Shown: positions 16,457 through 24,641, counted from the stretch's first letter. The stretch is 64,000 nucleotides of DNA from an uncultured Eubacteriales bacterium (GCA_958402445.1 CATXTO010000004.1:1-64000), one strand, 5' to 3'. Numbers and translations are program-made. The notes: generated from the letters alone by a model not told the origin.

Positions 16457-17365
16457 ATGAACAATCTGTTTGCGCAGTCCCATTCCCATTGGGTGCGGTA
16501 TGACCGCTATGAGATCAAGACCGGCAAGGATGGGAAACGCTATATAACGCCGGAGAACACAGCAAAGCCCGATGTCTATAACCCGCTGAAGGAGTCCTCC
16601 GAGATGGTGCTGGAGGCACTGAATGTTGGGATGCTGATGATGAACCGCAGCCCGGAGGATGAGGTGGAAAAGGCAATTCTGGCTTTTGTGACCCATTACG
16701 GTCTGTTGGGGCTGATGACGGCGCTGCCCACCACGCCGTCCTTTATGGACTATGAGGCAGTCTATCTGCCGAAGAATCACTTCATCAAGGAAGAAAGCAT
16801 GGCAACAGAGGACTACCTTGCCCTGTTCTATCCCTTTGACAAATTGGATGTAGTGAAAAAAGGCGTGGAATCCAGTTGGAATGTTTCCGGGGATAATATG
16901 ATGATTGCCCTGACCATGACCTTCATGGATGAGCCGATGGCAAAGAACATGAGCTTCCAGCGGGAATATGCAGAACCGTATGATTGGGTGGCGCAGCAGT
17001 TCAAGGATTGGGCGTTCACGCTGACTACCTCTATTTTGTACTACAATGACTACGACAGCATTGACGAGGATACAAGAAATCTCTACCGCAAGGCCATGGC
17101 TGCCTTCGGCGGCATTGCGCCGAGCTATCATATTGAACTGCTGGAGAAACCGACGATCTATTGGGATTTCCATTCGCTGCTGCTGGGTATCCAGATGATG
17201 TTCAGCTTCATGCTGGTTGATGATGCGAAACCCCTGCGGCTGTGCAAGCACTGCCAGAAGGTATTCCTCGGCAGCCGGGCCAATTCCGCATTTTGCAGCG
17301 CCCGGTGCAAGAATCAGTATAATGTCTATAAGAGCCGTGGGAAGAAAACCAGCGAAGAAGATTGA
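16457..17365 (+). CDS. DUF6076-like protein with C-terminal zinc motif
   Basis: This 302-residue protein of unknown function has a mostly helical body. Its C-terminal LRLCKHCQKVFLGSRA plus FCSARCKNQYNVYKSR is a CxxC/CxxxC zinc-binding motif like those at the ends of CGNR and DUF6076 proteins. It follows the sigma-like gene by 56 bases and precedes rhuM by 11 bases, so it belongs to the same transcript. Nucleic-acid binding through the zinc motif is inferred; no catalytic motif was recognised. Confidence 0.7.
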   Translation: MNNLFAQSHSHWVRYDRYEIKTGKDGKRYITPENTAKPDVYNPLKESSEMVLEALNVGMLMMNRSPEDEVEKAILAFVTHYGLLGLMTALPTTPSFMDYEAVYLPKNHFIKEESMATEDYLALFYPFDKLDVVKKGVESSWNVSGDNMMIALTMTFMDEPMAKNMSFQREYAEPYDWVAQQFKDWAFTLTTSILYYNDYDSIDEDTRNLYRKAMAAFGGIAPSYHIELLEKPTIYWDFHSLLLGIQMMFSFMLVDDAKPLRLCKHCQKVFLGSRANSAFCSARCKNQYNVYKSRGKKTSEED

Positions 17366-17376
17366 GGTGAAACGAC

Positions 17377-18402
17377 ATGGCAGACGCCAAGAAGGATAAA
17401 CTGCAAATCCGCAACAGCACAGTGGATTTCCTTGTGTTCACGAAAGATGCCCATGAGGATGGCATTGAGGTACGGGTACAGGATCACGACGTTTGGCTGA
17501 CCCAAAAGGCTATTGCACAGCTTTTTGATGTAGACCGGAGCGTTGTGACAAAGCATCTGAAAAATGTATATGAAAGCGGTGAATTGCTCGAAGATGCAAC
17601 TTGTGCAAATTTTGCACAAGTTGCGGATAACGGAAAAACCTATCACTATAAGTTCTACTCGCTGTCCGCCATCATAGCCGTAGGCTATCGGATCAATTCC
17701 GGCAGGGCCACGCAGTTCCGCCAGTGGGCAACCAAGGTGCTGGACACCTTCACCAAGCAGGGGTATGTGCTGGATAAGAGCAGGCTCATCAATGGGCAGA
17801 TTTTTGATGAGGACTACTTCGATCACCTGATTTCCGAGATTCAGGAGATTCGGGCCAGCGAACGGCGCTTCTATCAGAAAATTACGGATATTTACGCCAC
17901 CGCGGTGGACTACTCTCTCGATAGCCAGACCACAAAGGATTTCTTTGCCACAGTTCAGAATAAGATGCACTATGCCGTCCATGGCGGCACAGCGGCAGAG
18001 GTCATTATGGCACGAGCCGATCACACCAAGGAACACATGGGGCTGACCTCATGGAAGAATGCTCCTGACGGCAAGATTGTCAAGGCAGATGTGTCCGTTG
18101 CAAAAAATTACTTATCCATGGATGAAATGCAGGAATTGAACGAAATCGTCACCATGTATCTGGACTACGCCACCCGGCAGGCTAGACGGCATATCCCTAT
18201 GACCATGGCAGATTGGGCCTCCAAGCTGGACGCTTTTCTGCAATTCAACGATGCAGAGATTCTGCGAGATAAAGGAAAGGTCACCGCCGCCATTGCAAAA
18301 GCCTTTGCGGAAAGCGAGTTTGAGCAGTACCGTGTCATTCAGGATCAGCTGTATCAGAGCGATTTTGACCGACTTGTAGCCAGCACCGAGGAAAAGGATT
18401 AA
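17377..18402 (+). CDS. rhuM: RhuM family protein
   Basis: This 341-residue protein has the family hallmark VWLTQKAIAQLFDVDRSVVTKH near residue 40, followed by YSLSAIIAVGYRINSGRATQFRQWA near 95-120. RhuM homologues occur on pathogenicity islands and mobile elements; their biochemical role is not settled. The N-terminal part resembles a DNA-binding BRO/winged-helix domain. It is last in the sigma-like, DUF6076-like, rhuM row and ends just before a strong bidirectional terminator. Confidence 0.9.
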   Translation: MADAKKDKLQIRNSTVDFLVFTKDAHEDGIEVRVQDHDVWLTQKAIAQLFDVDRSVVTKHLKNVYESGELLEDATCANFAQVADNGKTYHYKFYSLSAIIAVGYRINSGRATQFRQWATKVLDTFTKQGYVLDKSRLINGQIFDEDYFDHLISEIQEIRASERRFYQKITDIYATAVDYSLDSQTTKDFFATVQNKMHYAVHGGTAAEVIMARADHTKEHMGLTSWKNAPDGKIVKADVSVAKNYLSMDEMQELNEIVTMYLDYATRQARRHIPMTMADWASKLDAFLQFNDAEILRDKGKVTAAIAKAFAESEFEQYRVIQDQLYQSDFDRLVASTEEKD

Positions 18403-18409
18403 AACGCAG

Positions 18410-18449
18410 AAATGCCCGTTATCGGCCATACAGCCAATAACGGGCATTT
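18410..18449. terminator. bidirectional terminator between rhuM and tnpV
   Basis: AAATGCCCGTTAT (18410-18422) and ATAACGGGCATTT (18437-18449) form a perfect 13 bp stem, flanked by A/T-rich sequence on both sides. It separates convergent genes. Confidence 0.85.
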
Positions 18450-18450
18450 G

Positions 18451-18822
18451 TCATTCATATACAAGCTCGGTCAGAACGATTTCCTCGGCACGGCTGCGGA
18501 TGTTGTTCATCCGGCGTACCCATTCCATCTGGTCGGCGGCTTTGAGCGCTTCGGTCACACCCTCTTGCTTTGCCATAGCAGAAACGATGATTTCCATACG
18601 CTCATTGCAGGCTTGGTCGATCTCGGCAAGATGCTGGTGCAGCGTTCCGCTCGTAAGATAGTTTGCATAGAGAACAGGTCGATGAGCTTTCAGATAGCTA
18701 CGGCGCATACGCCCATACTTGCCGATCTGGTAGTCCGGCTCATCTGGCAAATAGAGGTTTGGGATAAGGTAATCGCCCTCTTGCCGGTATGTGCCGCCCA
18801 TTTGCTCAAACAGTGATTTCAT
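18451..18822 (-). CDS. tnpV: TnpV family transposon protein
   Basis: This 123-residue protein begins MKSLFEQMGGTYRQEGDYLI and continues NLYLPDEPDYQIGKYGRMRR, the characteristic opening of TnpV, known from Tn4451-type elements. It is the gene nearest the right end of the 16.7 kb element, 145 bases from the boundary. Function is not established. Family recognition is firm because of the conserved N-terminus. Confidence 0.88.
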   Translation of the reverse strand: MKSLFEQMGGTYRQEGDYLIPNLYLPDEPDYQIGKYGRMRRSYLKAHRPVLYANYLTSGTLHQHLAEIDQACNERMEIIVSAMAKQEGVTEALKAADQMEWVRRMNNIRSRAEEIVLTELVYE

Positions 18823-18967
18823 AAAAATTAGCTCCTTTGCGTGTTGATTTCCAGCGGTTATAAGGTGTTTTTACTCCTTTCCTACAACTGCTGTTCCATT
18901 CACCACAAATGAGCCGCAGTCATATGTATTAGGTGGCAGAAACCACCCTTTACATATTAACTCTTGA

Positions 18968-19055
18968 TTTACAATACTATTGCTATCGCCTTGCAGTTCA
19001 TCGTCACGGAAAGTCTGCAATACAAAGCGGTAATCATGTCTGGCTGTCTGTTCAT
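18968..19055 (-). pseudogene. 5' fragment of the resident serine recombinase (frameshifted)
   Basis: From an ATG at 19055, preceded by AAGGAGG, the minus strand encodes MNRQPDMITALYCRLS. One base is then missing, and the next frame gives RDDELQGDSNSIVNQ. Together these are the first 30 or so residues of a serine recombinase with its catalytic serine. The sequence ends at the GA at 18966-18967, where the 16.7 kb element begins. Its continuation lies at 2136-2229. Thus the gene is broken by an insertion and also by a one-base deletion. Confidence 0.85.
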
Positions 19056-19141
19056 AGTCGTGTCCTCCTTTATGGGGACAGCCGGACAAACGGTAATGTA
19101 TAGCTATATTATACCGTGTCCGGCTGTCCGTGACAAGGATG

Positions 19142-19312
19142 TTACTGGCCGCTGTCGCTCAAAATGAGCCTCTTGACCTTTGCGACCATATCCTCCTTTG
19201 CCCATTCATTGAAGCGGGAGGAAACGATATAGGTAGTGCCGCCGATCCGCCGTTCCAGCGTGACGGGCGGCACGGATTTTTTTCGCGGCGCGTTGTTTAC
19301 AGTTTGCTTTGG
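19142..19312 (-). CDS. TnpW-like ORF, start unclear
   Basis: The minus strand encodes APRKKSVPPVTLERRIGGTT, then YIVSSRFNEWAKEDMVAKVK and RLILSDSGQ. It matches the RRIGGTTY core and basic helix of the TnpW at 15003. No ATG is available after the in-frame TAA at 19313; a GTG at 19273 could serve, giving 43 residues, but has no clear ribosome site. It lies between the MobV relaxase and the broken recombinase, the normal TnpW position. It may be truncated. Confidence 0.6.
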   Translation of the reverse strand, partial: PKQTVNNAPRKKSVPPVTLERRIGGTTYIVSSRFNEWAKEDMVAKVKRLILSDSGQ

Positions 19313-19323
19313 TTAATAGGCTG

Positions 19324-20265
19324 TCACCTTTCCTTTCCATACTGCTGTTGACGTTTCAGTTCCGCCAGCACGTCCGGGGGAATCCGCTCCACAAGCCGCT
19401 GGATATTATATAATTCGCTTTCCAACTTTGCCCGTTCCATGCGGTCTTTTAGCTTGCCGTTTTCCCCGGCCTTTGCCCGTGCTTCCAGCTTCTTGTTTTC
19501 TTCCAGCAGGTCAGCTATCGTGACCTTGTATTTTTTCAGTTGCCCGGAGAAGTTTTCCATTTGTGGAAACCACTTTTTCAGCAGGGCGATGGCTTCCTCT
19601 TTCTTCTTTCCGGCGTTCAGCGGGTTCATGCCGTCCAGCGCCGCTTCAATGGCTTTTGCCTGTTTGGAGAGGGAAACCGCCTGTTTGAATAGGCGAGTGG
19701 GGATATGCTTGCGGCCTGACTTGCTGGCGCTCTCCCCACGCTCCAAGTCGGGGTACTTCTCCACCATGTAGGCGTGAAAATCGTCCTGCCATCTGGAAAG
19801 GCTGGCCCGGTTGCCTAAAATCTCTTTGGCGCACAGGCGATTGTCTTTCGTCAGCGGCACAAAGGTCAAATGTAAGTGGGGCGTTTTCTCGTCCATGTGA
19901 ACCACCGCCGACACAATATTTTCCCGGCCTACCCGCTGGATAAGGAAGTCAGCCGACCGCTGGAAAAATGCTTGTACCTCCATTGGGGGCTTGCCCTTGA
20001 AAAACTCCGGGCTGACGGTTATGATGGTATCGACAAACCGGGTGCTGTCCTTGCGTGTCCTGCAACCGGCCTGTTCAATACGGCTCCGAATGAAATGGTA
20101 ATAGCGTCCCTCCGGCTTGACGATATGAAAATTATACTTGCTCTTTGCCGTGTCTATATCCGGGTTGCTGGCATACTTTTCTTTCTGCCGTTCGTGGTGG
20201 GCTTCCAGAGGACGCGCCGGGTTGCCCTTGTGTTTTGCAAATCGCAGGATTGCATATTGCGACAA
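19324..20265 (-). CDS. mobV: MobV (Pre/Mob) family relaxase
   Basis: This 313-residue relaxase has the N-terminal motif SQYAILRFAKHKGNPARPLE and the metal-binding motif HMDEKTPHLHLTFVPLT near residue 125. Both are diagnostic for MobV enzymes such as pMV158 MobM. The TTG at 20265 is taken as start because GGAGGGAGG precedes it and the protein then begins exactly at the conserved motif. The C-terminal third is coiled coil. A pMV158-type oriT lies at 23376-23406. It is the resident element's mobilization gene. Confidence 0.9.
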   Translation of the reverse strand: MSQYAILRFAKHKGNPARPLEAHHERQKEKYASNPDIDTAKSKYNFHIVKPEGRYYHFIRSRIEQAGCRTRKDSTRFVDTIITVSPEFFKGKPPMEVQAFFQRSADFLIQRVGRENIVSAVVHMDEKTPHLHLTFVPLTKDNRLCAKEILGNRASLSRWQDDFHAYMVEKYPDLERGESASKSGRKHIPTRLFKQAVSLSKQAKAIEAALDGMNPLNAGKKKEEAIALLKKWFPQMENFSGQLKKYKVTIADLLEENKKLEARAKAGENGKLKDRMERAKLESELYNIQRLVERIPPDVLAELKRQQQYGKER

Positions 20266-20291
20266 TCTATCAATCCTCCCTCCTGCGGACA

Positions 20292-20346
20292 GTTCGGGGC
20301 CTGTTTTGGGGGCGGGGCGTACAAACATACTGCCCCGCCCCGAACA
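20292..20346 (-). terminator. GC-rich nested hairpin upstream of mobV
   Basis: GGGGCGGGGC (20309-20318) pairs with GCCCCGCCCC (20332-20341). An alternative outer pair, GTTCGGGGC (20292-20300) and GCCCCGAAC (20338-20346), competes with it. This mutually exclusive pairing between the VLP gene and mobV could act as an attenuator or terminator on the minus strand. Confidence 0.5.
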
Positions 20347-20385
20347 GCCCGGAAAAGTCCTTAATTTATGGGCTTTTGTCGGCCC

Positions 20386-20787
20386 CTATTTGTCCGTGTT
20401 CCTGCGGCGTTTCCTGTTGCTGGCGTTCTTCTGCCGCCTATGTACCTTTGCGGCGCAGGCTTCACAGTATTTCGCCCGGTTGGAGCGGGGGACGAAAGCC
20501 GCTCCGCACTCCGTGCACCGCTTCACGCTGTCCCCATGAAAAATCTCCGCTTCCAGCGCCTTGTCCTGCGGCAAGACTGCCCGCCGGAACCATGTACAGC
20601 AGACGGAATAGGAAATTGTCTGCGGGCAGACGTGGGTGTCCCCGTCGTCCAGCAAAAGGCAGTTGCCGCCGTCGTAGTTACAGCAGGTATTCCGTATGAG
20701 CGCGTTGGCCCGCCGCCTTTGCGCCGCCGGCATGCGGGGCAGGGAGCCGTTCGGCCCGCGCTCGATTGGTTGTAATTTCTCTTTCAT
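20386..20787 (-). CDS. cysteine-rich VLP domain protein
   Basis: This 133-residue protein carries NTCCNYDGGNCLLLDDG near residue 35, CPQTISYSVCCTWFRRAVLP near 60, and a C-terminal zinc ribbon, CTECGAAFVPRSNRAKYCEAC. This is the Cys-rich VLP family common next to MobV relaxases in Clostridia elements. The ATG at 20787 is supported by AGGAGG. It is upstream of mobV on the same strand, with about 120 bases between. A relaxosome or regulatory role is inferred. Confidence 0.85.
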   Translation of the reverse strand: MKEKLQPIERGPNGSLPRMPAAQRRRANALIRNTCCNYDGGNCLLLDDGDTHVCPQTISYSVCCTWFRRAVLPQDKALEAEIFHGDSVKRCTECGAAFVPRSNRAKYCEACAAKVHRRQKNASNRKRRRNTDK

Positions 20788-20885
20788 GCAATCCTCCTGA
20801 CTCGTTTCCGTTCCTTTGCCGTTCTCTCCGAAAGCCGTTCCTGCCCCCTCCCGGCGGCGTGTCCCGGCGTTGGTACGCTGGCCTG

Positions 20886-20934
20886 CTTCGGGCCAACTTG
20901 GCCCGAAGTGACTTCTGGACAAAATGTCCAGAAG
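20886..20934. repeat. paired perfect inverted repeats
   Basis: CTTCGGGCC/GGCCCGAAG (20886-20894, 20900-20908) is followed after 3 bases by CTTCTGGACA/TGTCCAGAAG (20912-20921, 20925-20934). They lie in the 362-base gene-free stretch 20788-21149, between the divergent VLP and DUF4365 genes. An 18-base part of the first repeat, GCCAACTTGGCCCGAAGT, recurs at 29562-29579. Nothing else was recognised in the stretch. Confidence 0.6.
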
Positions 20935-21149
20935 TGGTGGCATGGCGATACTTCCCCTGCCGGTGGTATCTCTTTCGGACGGTCATTCACTTGTGCTTGT
21001 CCACCGATGAACTAACACAAGTCTACACTTTTTTGACCGCCCGTCCCGTATATCCGAAAGGTTGGAAATCCCACTGGAAAACACACTATTTCCACGCTCT
21101 CGGATTTGTGGTAAAATAAAAGCGATACATAGCAGGAGGTGGAAATGAA

Positions 21150-21614
21150 ATGTATAATCTGAATTGGTCAAGAAGTAACCTCACCCGGCAAAAGCTAGGG
21201 AGATTCTGTGAATACTATGCAAAGATGTCATTAGCCTCTTATGGCATGAGCATTTATACTTCCGAAGTTGATGACCACGGGATAGACTTTATTGCGGAAA
21301 GTAAAAGAGGATTTTTGAAATTTCAAGTTAAAGCCATTCGAAAAGGCACAAGCTATGTCTTTATGCGGGAGGAATATTTCGATATTTCAGACCAATCGCT
21401 TTACTTGTTTTTGCTTTTGCTGAATGATGGCGAACACCCCGCAGCATATTTAATTCCTGCGGCCACATGGGATAACGACAATAGCAATATTTTTGTTTAC
21501 CATTCATACGAGGGTAAAAAATCGAAACCGGAATATGGACTAAACATTTCCACCAAGAACATCCCACAGCTTGAAAGATTTAAGTTGGAAAATATGATAA
21601 CGGCAATAGAATGA
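21150..21614 (+). CDS. DUF4365-like protein (nuclease-fold candidate)
   Basis: This 154-residue protein has GRFCEYYAKMSLASYG, then DDHGIDFIAE and FLKFQVKAIRKG. The D-x(n)-Q-x-K spacing resembles the PD-(D/E)XK nuclease core in DUF4365 proteins. The start at 21150 follows AGGAGG by 10 bases; an earlier ATG at 21144 runs out of frame into a stop. It is followed 10 bases later by an XRE-type gene, so they share a transcript. A defence or DNA-processing role is possible but not shown. Confidence 0.7.
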   Translation: MYNLNWSRSNLTRQKLGRFCEYYAKMSLASYGMSIYTSEVDDHGIDFIAESKRGFLKFQVKAIRKGTSYVFMREEYFDISDQSLYLFLLLLNDGEHPAAYLIPAATWDNDNSNIFVYHSYEGKKSKPEYGLNISTKNIPQLERFKLENMITAIE

Positions 21615-21624
21615 GGAACAAAAT

Positions 21625-22428
21625 ATGTCTTTAACTATACAGGAACGCCTAAAAGACCTGCGCGTGGAGGGCGGCCTGACGCTGGAGCAGCTTGCGGAGC
21701 AGACGCACCTTTCCAAGTCCGCGCTGGGCAGCTATGAAGCGGATGACTTCAAGGACATCAGCCACTATGCCCTTATCAAGCTGGCGAAGTTTTACGGCGT
21801 GACCTCCGACTATCTGCTGGGGCTGACGGAAACTAAAAGTCACTCAAACGCCGATCTTGCAGACCTGCATTTGAGTGACGATATGATAGACCTGCTGAAA
21901 AGCGGACGGATTGACACCGCCCTGCTTTGCGAACTGGCGGCGCACCCGGATTTTGTGAAGCTGTTGGCCGATATACAGATTTATGTAGAGGGTATCGCCG
22001 CCACGCAGATACAGAACCTGAACGCATGGGTAGACGTGGCGAGGGCAGAAATTATGGAGAAGTACCAGCCGGGAGAGCATGACAAGACCGCCGGTGTCCT
22101 GCAAGCCGCCCATGTGCGGGAGGGCGACTATTTCAGCAGCCGGGTACATCACGATATTGACGCTATCATGGAGGACATACGGGAAGCTCACAGGGGCAGA
22201 AGCGACAGCGCCCCGGAGAATACCATTGTGGACGAACTCAAGCGGGATTTGGAGGAAGTGGCGAGCTTCAAGGGCAGTCGGGCGGAACAACTGCTGATGG
22301 TGTTCTGCAAGCAGACGAAGCTTCGCTATTCCAAGCTGTCAGAGGAAGAAAAACAATGGCTGACCCGGATTATCCAAAAATCCGAACTGGCGAAAAGCTA
22401 TGTACCGCAACGGGGTAAAAGGAAATGA
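21625..22428 (+). CDS. XRE family helix-turn-helix regulator
   Basis: This 267-residue protein has an N-terminal XRE DNA-binding domain (about residues 5-70): LTLEQLAEQTHLSKSALGSYE is the helix-turn-helix, and KLAKFYGVTSDYLLGLTE closes the domain. The C-terminal 190 residues are helical and unrecognised. It lies just behind the DUF4365 gene. GC content is higher than that of the next gene, suggesting different origins within the element. Confidence 0.88.
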   Translation: MSLTIQERLKDLRVEGGLTLEQLAEQTHLSKSALGSYEADDFKDISHYALIKLAKFYGVTSDYLLGLTETKSHSNADLADLHLSDDMIDLLKSGRIDTALLCELAAHPDFVKLLADIQIYVEGIAATQIQNLNAWVDVARAEIMEKYQPGEHDKTAGVLQAAHVREGDYFSSRVHHDIDAIMEDIREAHRGRSDSAPENTIVDELKRDLEEVASFKGSRAEQLLMVFCKQTKLRYSKLSEEEKQWLTRIIQKSELAKSYVPQRGKRK

Positions 22429-22509
22429 CAAGTACGCCTTAGGCTTAGAAAGCGCACATTGTACTTGGCCAAATAGTGAAGCTAATTATTATATAGGGTG
22501 GGTTTAGTT

Positions 22510-22851
22510 GTGAACGATACAATTTTAGGAGTAATTGTTGGTGGCGTGATTGCTATACTTGGGAGTTTAATTGGGTTTATAGTGCAGTATAAATTAGAAT
22601 TGGCAAAAGGTAGAAGAGAACAACGTAAGCAAGCATATGTCTATGCTATAAAATGGATTTCGAGACTAGGCACGTCAGATATGGAATTTTTGAACGATAC
22701 ATATGCGGTATATGAAGAAGCTCGAATAGGCATCTATTTATATGGAAGTAAAACAACTAGAACTCTTTTTGATATTGCAAATAAAAATGATGCTACTCCG
22801 CAAGACAGAGAAAGATTTAAACAACAGGTTTATAGGGAAATAGGTTACTAA
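22510..22851 (+). CDS. small single-pass membrane protein, unknown
   Basis: This protein is about 113 residues long, with an N-terminal helix DTILGVIVGGVIAILGSLIG and a soluble tail carrying KGRREQRKQAYVYAIKWIS. The GTG at 22510 is preferred because GGGTGGG lies 8-12 bases upstream; a GTG at 22498 is also in frame. AT-rich composition differs from the XRE gene before it. The layout, a short helix then a charged cytosolic tail, resembles the protein at 27580-28131. No family was recognised. Confidence 0.6.
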   Translation: MNDTILGVIVGGVIAILGSLIGFIVQYKLELAKGRREQRKQAYVYAIKWISRLGTSDMEFLNDTYAVYEEARIGIYLYGSKTTRTLFDIANKNDATPQDRERFKQQVYREIGY

Positions 22852-22918
22852 TAACTTCGCAGTTTGTTTATTAAGTAATATGCGTCTTATTGATATAAGA
22901 TGCACCCTTAGGGAAAAA

Positions 22919-22991
22919 GCAAAGACGGGCGAGCCAGTCTTTGCTGATGGGTAATCAAGGCAGGAAAGCCCCCTTGTGGCTTTCCTGCCTT
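22919..22991 (+). terminator. two successive hairpins
   Basis: GCAAAGAC/GTCTTTGC (22919-22926, 22937-22944) is followed by a perfect 14 bp stem, AAGGCAGGAAAGCC/GGCTTTCCTGCCTT (22957-22970, 22978-22991). The second is terminator-like for the plus-strand gene upstream. Confidence 0.6.
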
Positions 22992-23375
22992 ATTCCATTT
23001 TGGAAAAGATTTACTCCCGTTAAAATTGATAATCTGCGGACAAACACAGTATGGGATTGTCCGCCTTGTCTACCCTTTCAGCGGGACAGGAGGTGGCAGT
23101 CAAGGCCGGGCGTAAGACCGTTCATTTCGGCCTTGACGGTTGCCCGCTGTCCTGCTACTTTTCCGGGAGTGTGGCCATACTTCGGGACACTTTGTCCACA
23201 AGTCGGAGCGCGGGACGAGGGACGGGGGGCTTTCATATACGCCCTGTCTGCTGATGAAACCAGCTCTGCGCTTGCGGCTTCACGCCACGCAATCACAGTC
23301 CTGTTTTCCTGCCGCTTCAAATGCCCTTGCCCTCCACGGCGGCAACGGCGTTTGAAACGGCAACGCAGACAGAGC

Positions 23376-23406
23376 GTATAACACACTACACTTTGCTACG
23401 CAAAGT
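23376..23406 (-). other. oriT: putative oriT (pMV158/MobV type)
   Basis: On the minus strand a stem ACTTTGC...GCAAAGT is followed by TAGTGTGTTATAC. That is the conserved nic region of pMV158-family origins, cut in TAGTGTG/TTA. The hairpin-then-nic order is the same as in pMV158. The MobV relaxase of this element lies about 3 kb to the left. It sits in 22852-23658, a stretch with no supported gene but several hairpins, including CCAAAGGG/CCCTTTGG at about 23412-23430. Confidence 0.78.
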
Positions 23407-23477
23407 CGTGTGCCAAAGGGTGCCCCTTTGGAAACCCCGCCCAGCGTGTCACGGCTTCGCCTGTTCCCGCTGGGCGC

Positions 23478-23518
23478 AAAAGAGGGACTATCAGCTCACC
23501 GCCGATAGTCCCTCTTTT
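23478..23518. terminator. strong 15 bp terminator hairpin
   Basis: AAAAGAGGGACTATC (23478-23492) and GATAGTCCCTCTTTT (23504-23518) pair perfectly around an 11-base loop and end in TTTT. The A/T tracts on both sides would allow termination in either direction. Confidence 0.8.
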
Positions 23519-23658
23519 GTTGTCATATTCCGCTTGTCGACTGCCCAATCTGAATGTTCCTCAATACTTCCTTATTTGGTGTCGGCCTTAGGGGGGCGTC
23601 ATTTTTTACGGTGTAACGATGGAAAACAATGGATGAAACAGAGGCAAAACGGCGATAG

Positions 23659-24291
23659 AATGAGAGCGGCAAAAAAGAAGGGGGTAATTGTATCGTATAC
23701 GGATATATCCGGGTATCCAGCATGGATCAGAATGAGGATAGACAGCTTGTCGCTCTGCGTGGCAAAGAAATACCGGATAAAAATCTCTACACAGACAAGC
23801 ACTCAGGGAAAAACTTTGACCGCCCCAAATATCAGCGGCTCTTGAGACGGCTGAAGCCAGGCGACCTGCTGTATATCCTGAGCATTGACCGGTTGGGCCG
23901 CAACTACAAGGAAATACAAGAACAATGGCATCTGCTGACACAAGAGAAATGCGTGGATATTTGTGTTCTGGATATGCCGCTTCGGGTACCAGAAACGGCA
24001 AAGACCTGATGGGAACGTTCATAGCGGATCTGGTCCTCCAAATCTTATCTTTCGTGGCGCAGAATGAGCGAGAAAACATCCACAAGCGACAAGCGGAGGG
24101 AATTGCAGCGGCGAAGGCCAGAGGGGTGAAATTCGGCAGGCCACCGCTTCCCCTGCCGGATAATTTCTACGAGATACACCACACCATGCTTGGCGGAGTA
24201 AGAAAATAGCACTCCGGCAGGCTGCAGAGGCCTGTGGAATGCCATTGGGAACCTTCTATGCGAAAGCGGCGAAGCTCGAAAACAGCATATA
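23659..24291 (+). pseudogene. decayed resolvase/recombinase gene
   Basis: Three frames together encode a resolvase-type protein. First come YGYIRVSSMDQNEDRQLVAL and IDRLGRNYKEIQEQW. A one-base loss near 23985 then leads into RNGKDLMGTFIADL and QNERENIHKRQAEGIAAAKA. A further shift near 24195 leads into LRQAAEACGMPLGTFYAKAA before a TAA at 24291. The N-terminal MRAAKKKGVIV lies in yet another frame, shifted near 23692. The parts are in the right order for a serine recombinase of about 205 residues, so the gene is dead by at least three frameshifts. Confidence 0.8.
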
Positions 24292-24641
24292 ATCAAAATG
24301 GAAAAGTTATTTGCAAAGGTGTACCTTTACAAATTTGGGTGCCATTCAAAATGCAAGTTTATTATACCAGTAAATCTCAATTTTTCAAGCGTGATTTCCT
24401 TATTTTTCTCCTTTCTGAACCTCATTTCATCTCTGTAAAAGTACACCTTTTCGATACCGTCCAACTGAGCATAGCGCAGGAGTGCTTACGGACTATGGGC
24501 AATGTTGGTATATGGAAAAGGAGAATGTAAGCCCATACGGTACAGGCTTAGGGAGGGATGTTCAGATGTGGGTGGAGTGATTGTGATAATAGTTGTATGA
24601 CAGCAGTGCAAATTCAATTTTATACGTTTGGAGGAGGAAAA
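24292..24641. other. AT-rich gene-free 350 bp
   Basis: No supported gene. A short open frame on the minus strand (about 24325-24478) reads QLDGIEKVYFYRDEMRFRKE in part but lacks a ribosome site and a recognised family. A promoter-like TTGAAA with TATAAT 16 bases apart lies on the minus strand at about 24358-24386. This may be degraded element sequence. Confidence 0.4.

Larger units (their letters stand above)
2230..18967. mobile_element. 16.7 kb mobilizable serine-recombinase element
   Basis: The ends are set by GA dinucleotides at 2228-2229 and 18966-18967, where a resident recombinase gene is interrupted. Removing the segment fuses the reading frame exactly. The termini are imperfect inverted repeats: AAGAG, then TGT, then AAGGGT from the left, against AAGAG, TGT and AAAGGGT from the right on the other strand. 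It carries its own recombinase with TnpW, a MobQ relaxase and oriT, primases, TnpV, and a regulated ABC exporter as apparent cargo. No type IV secretion genes are present, so transfer would need a helper (inference). Confidence 0.8.
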
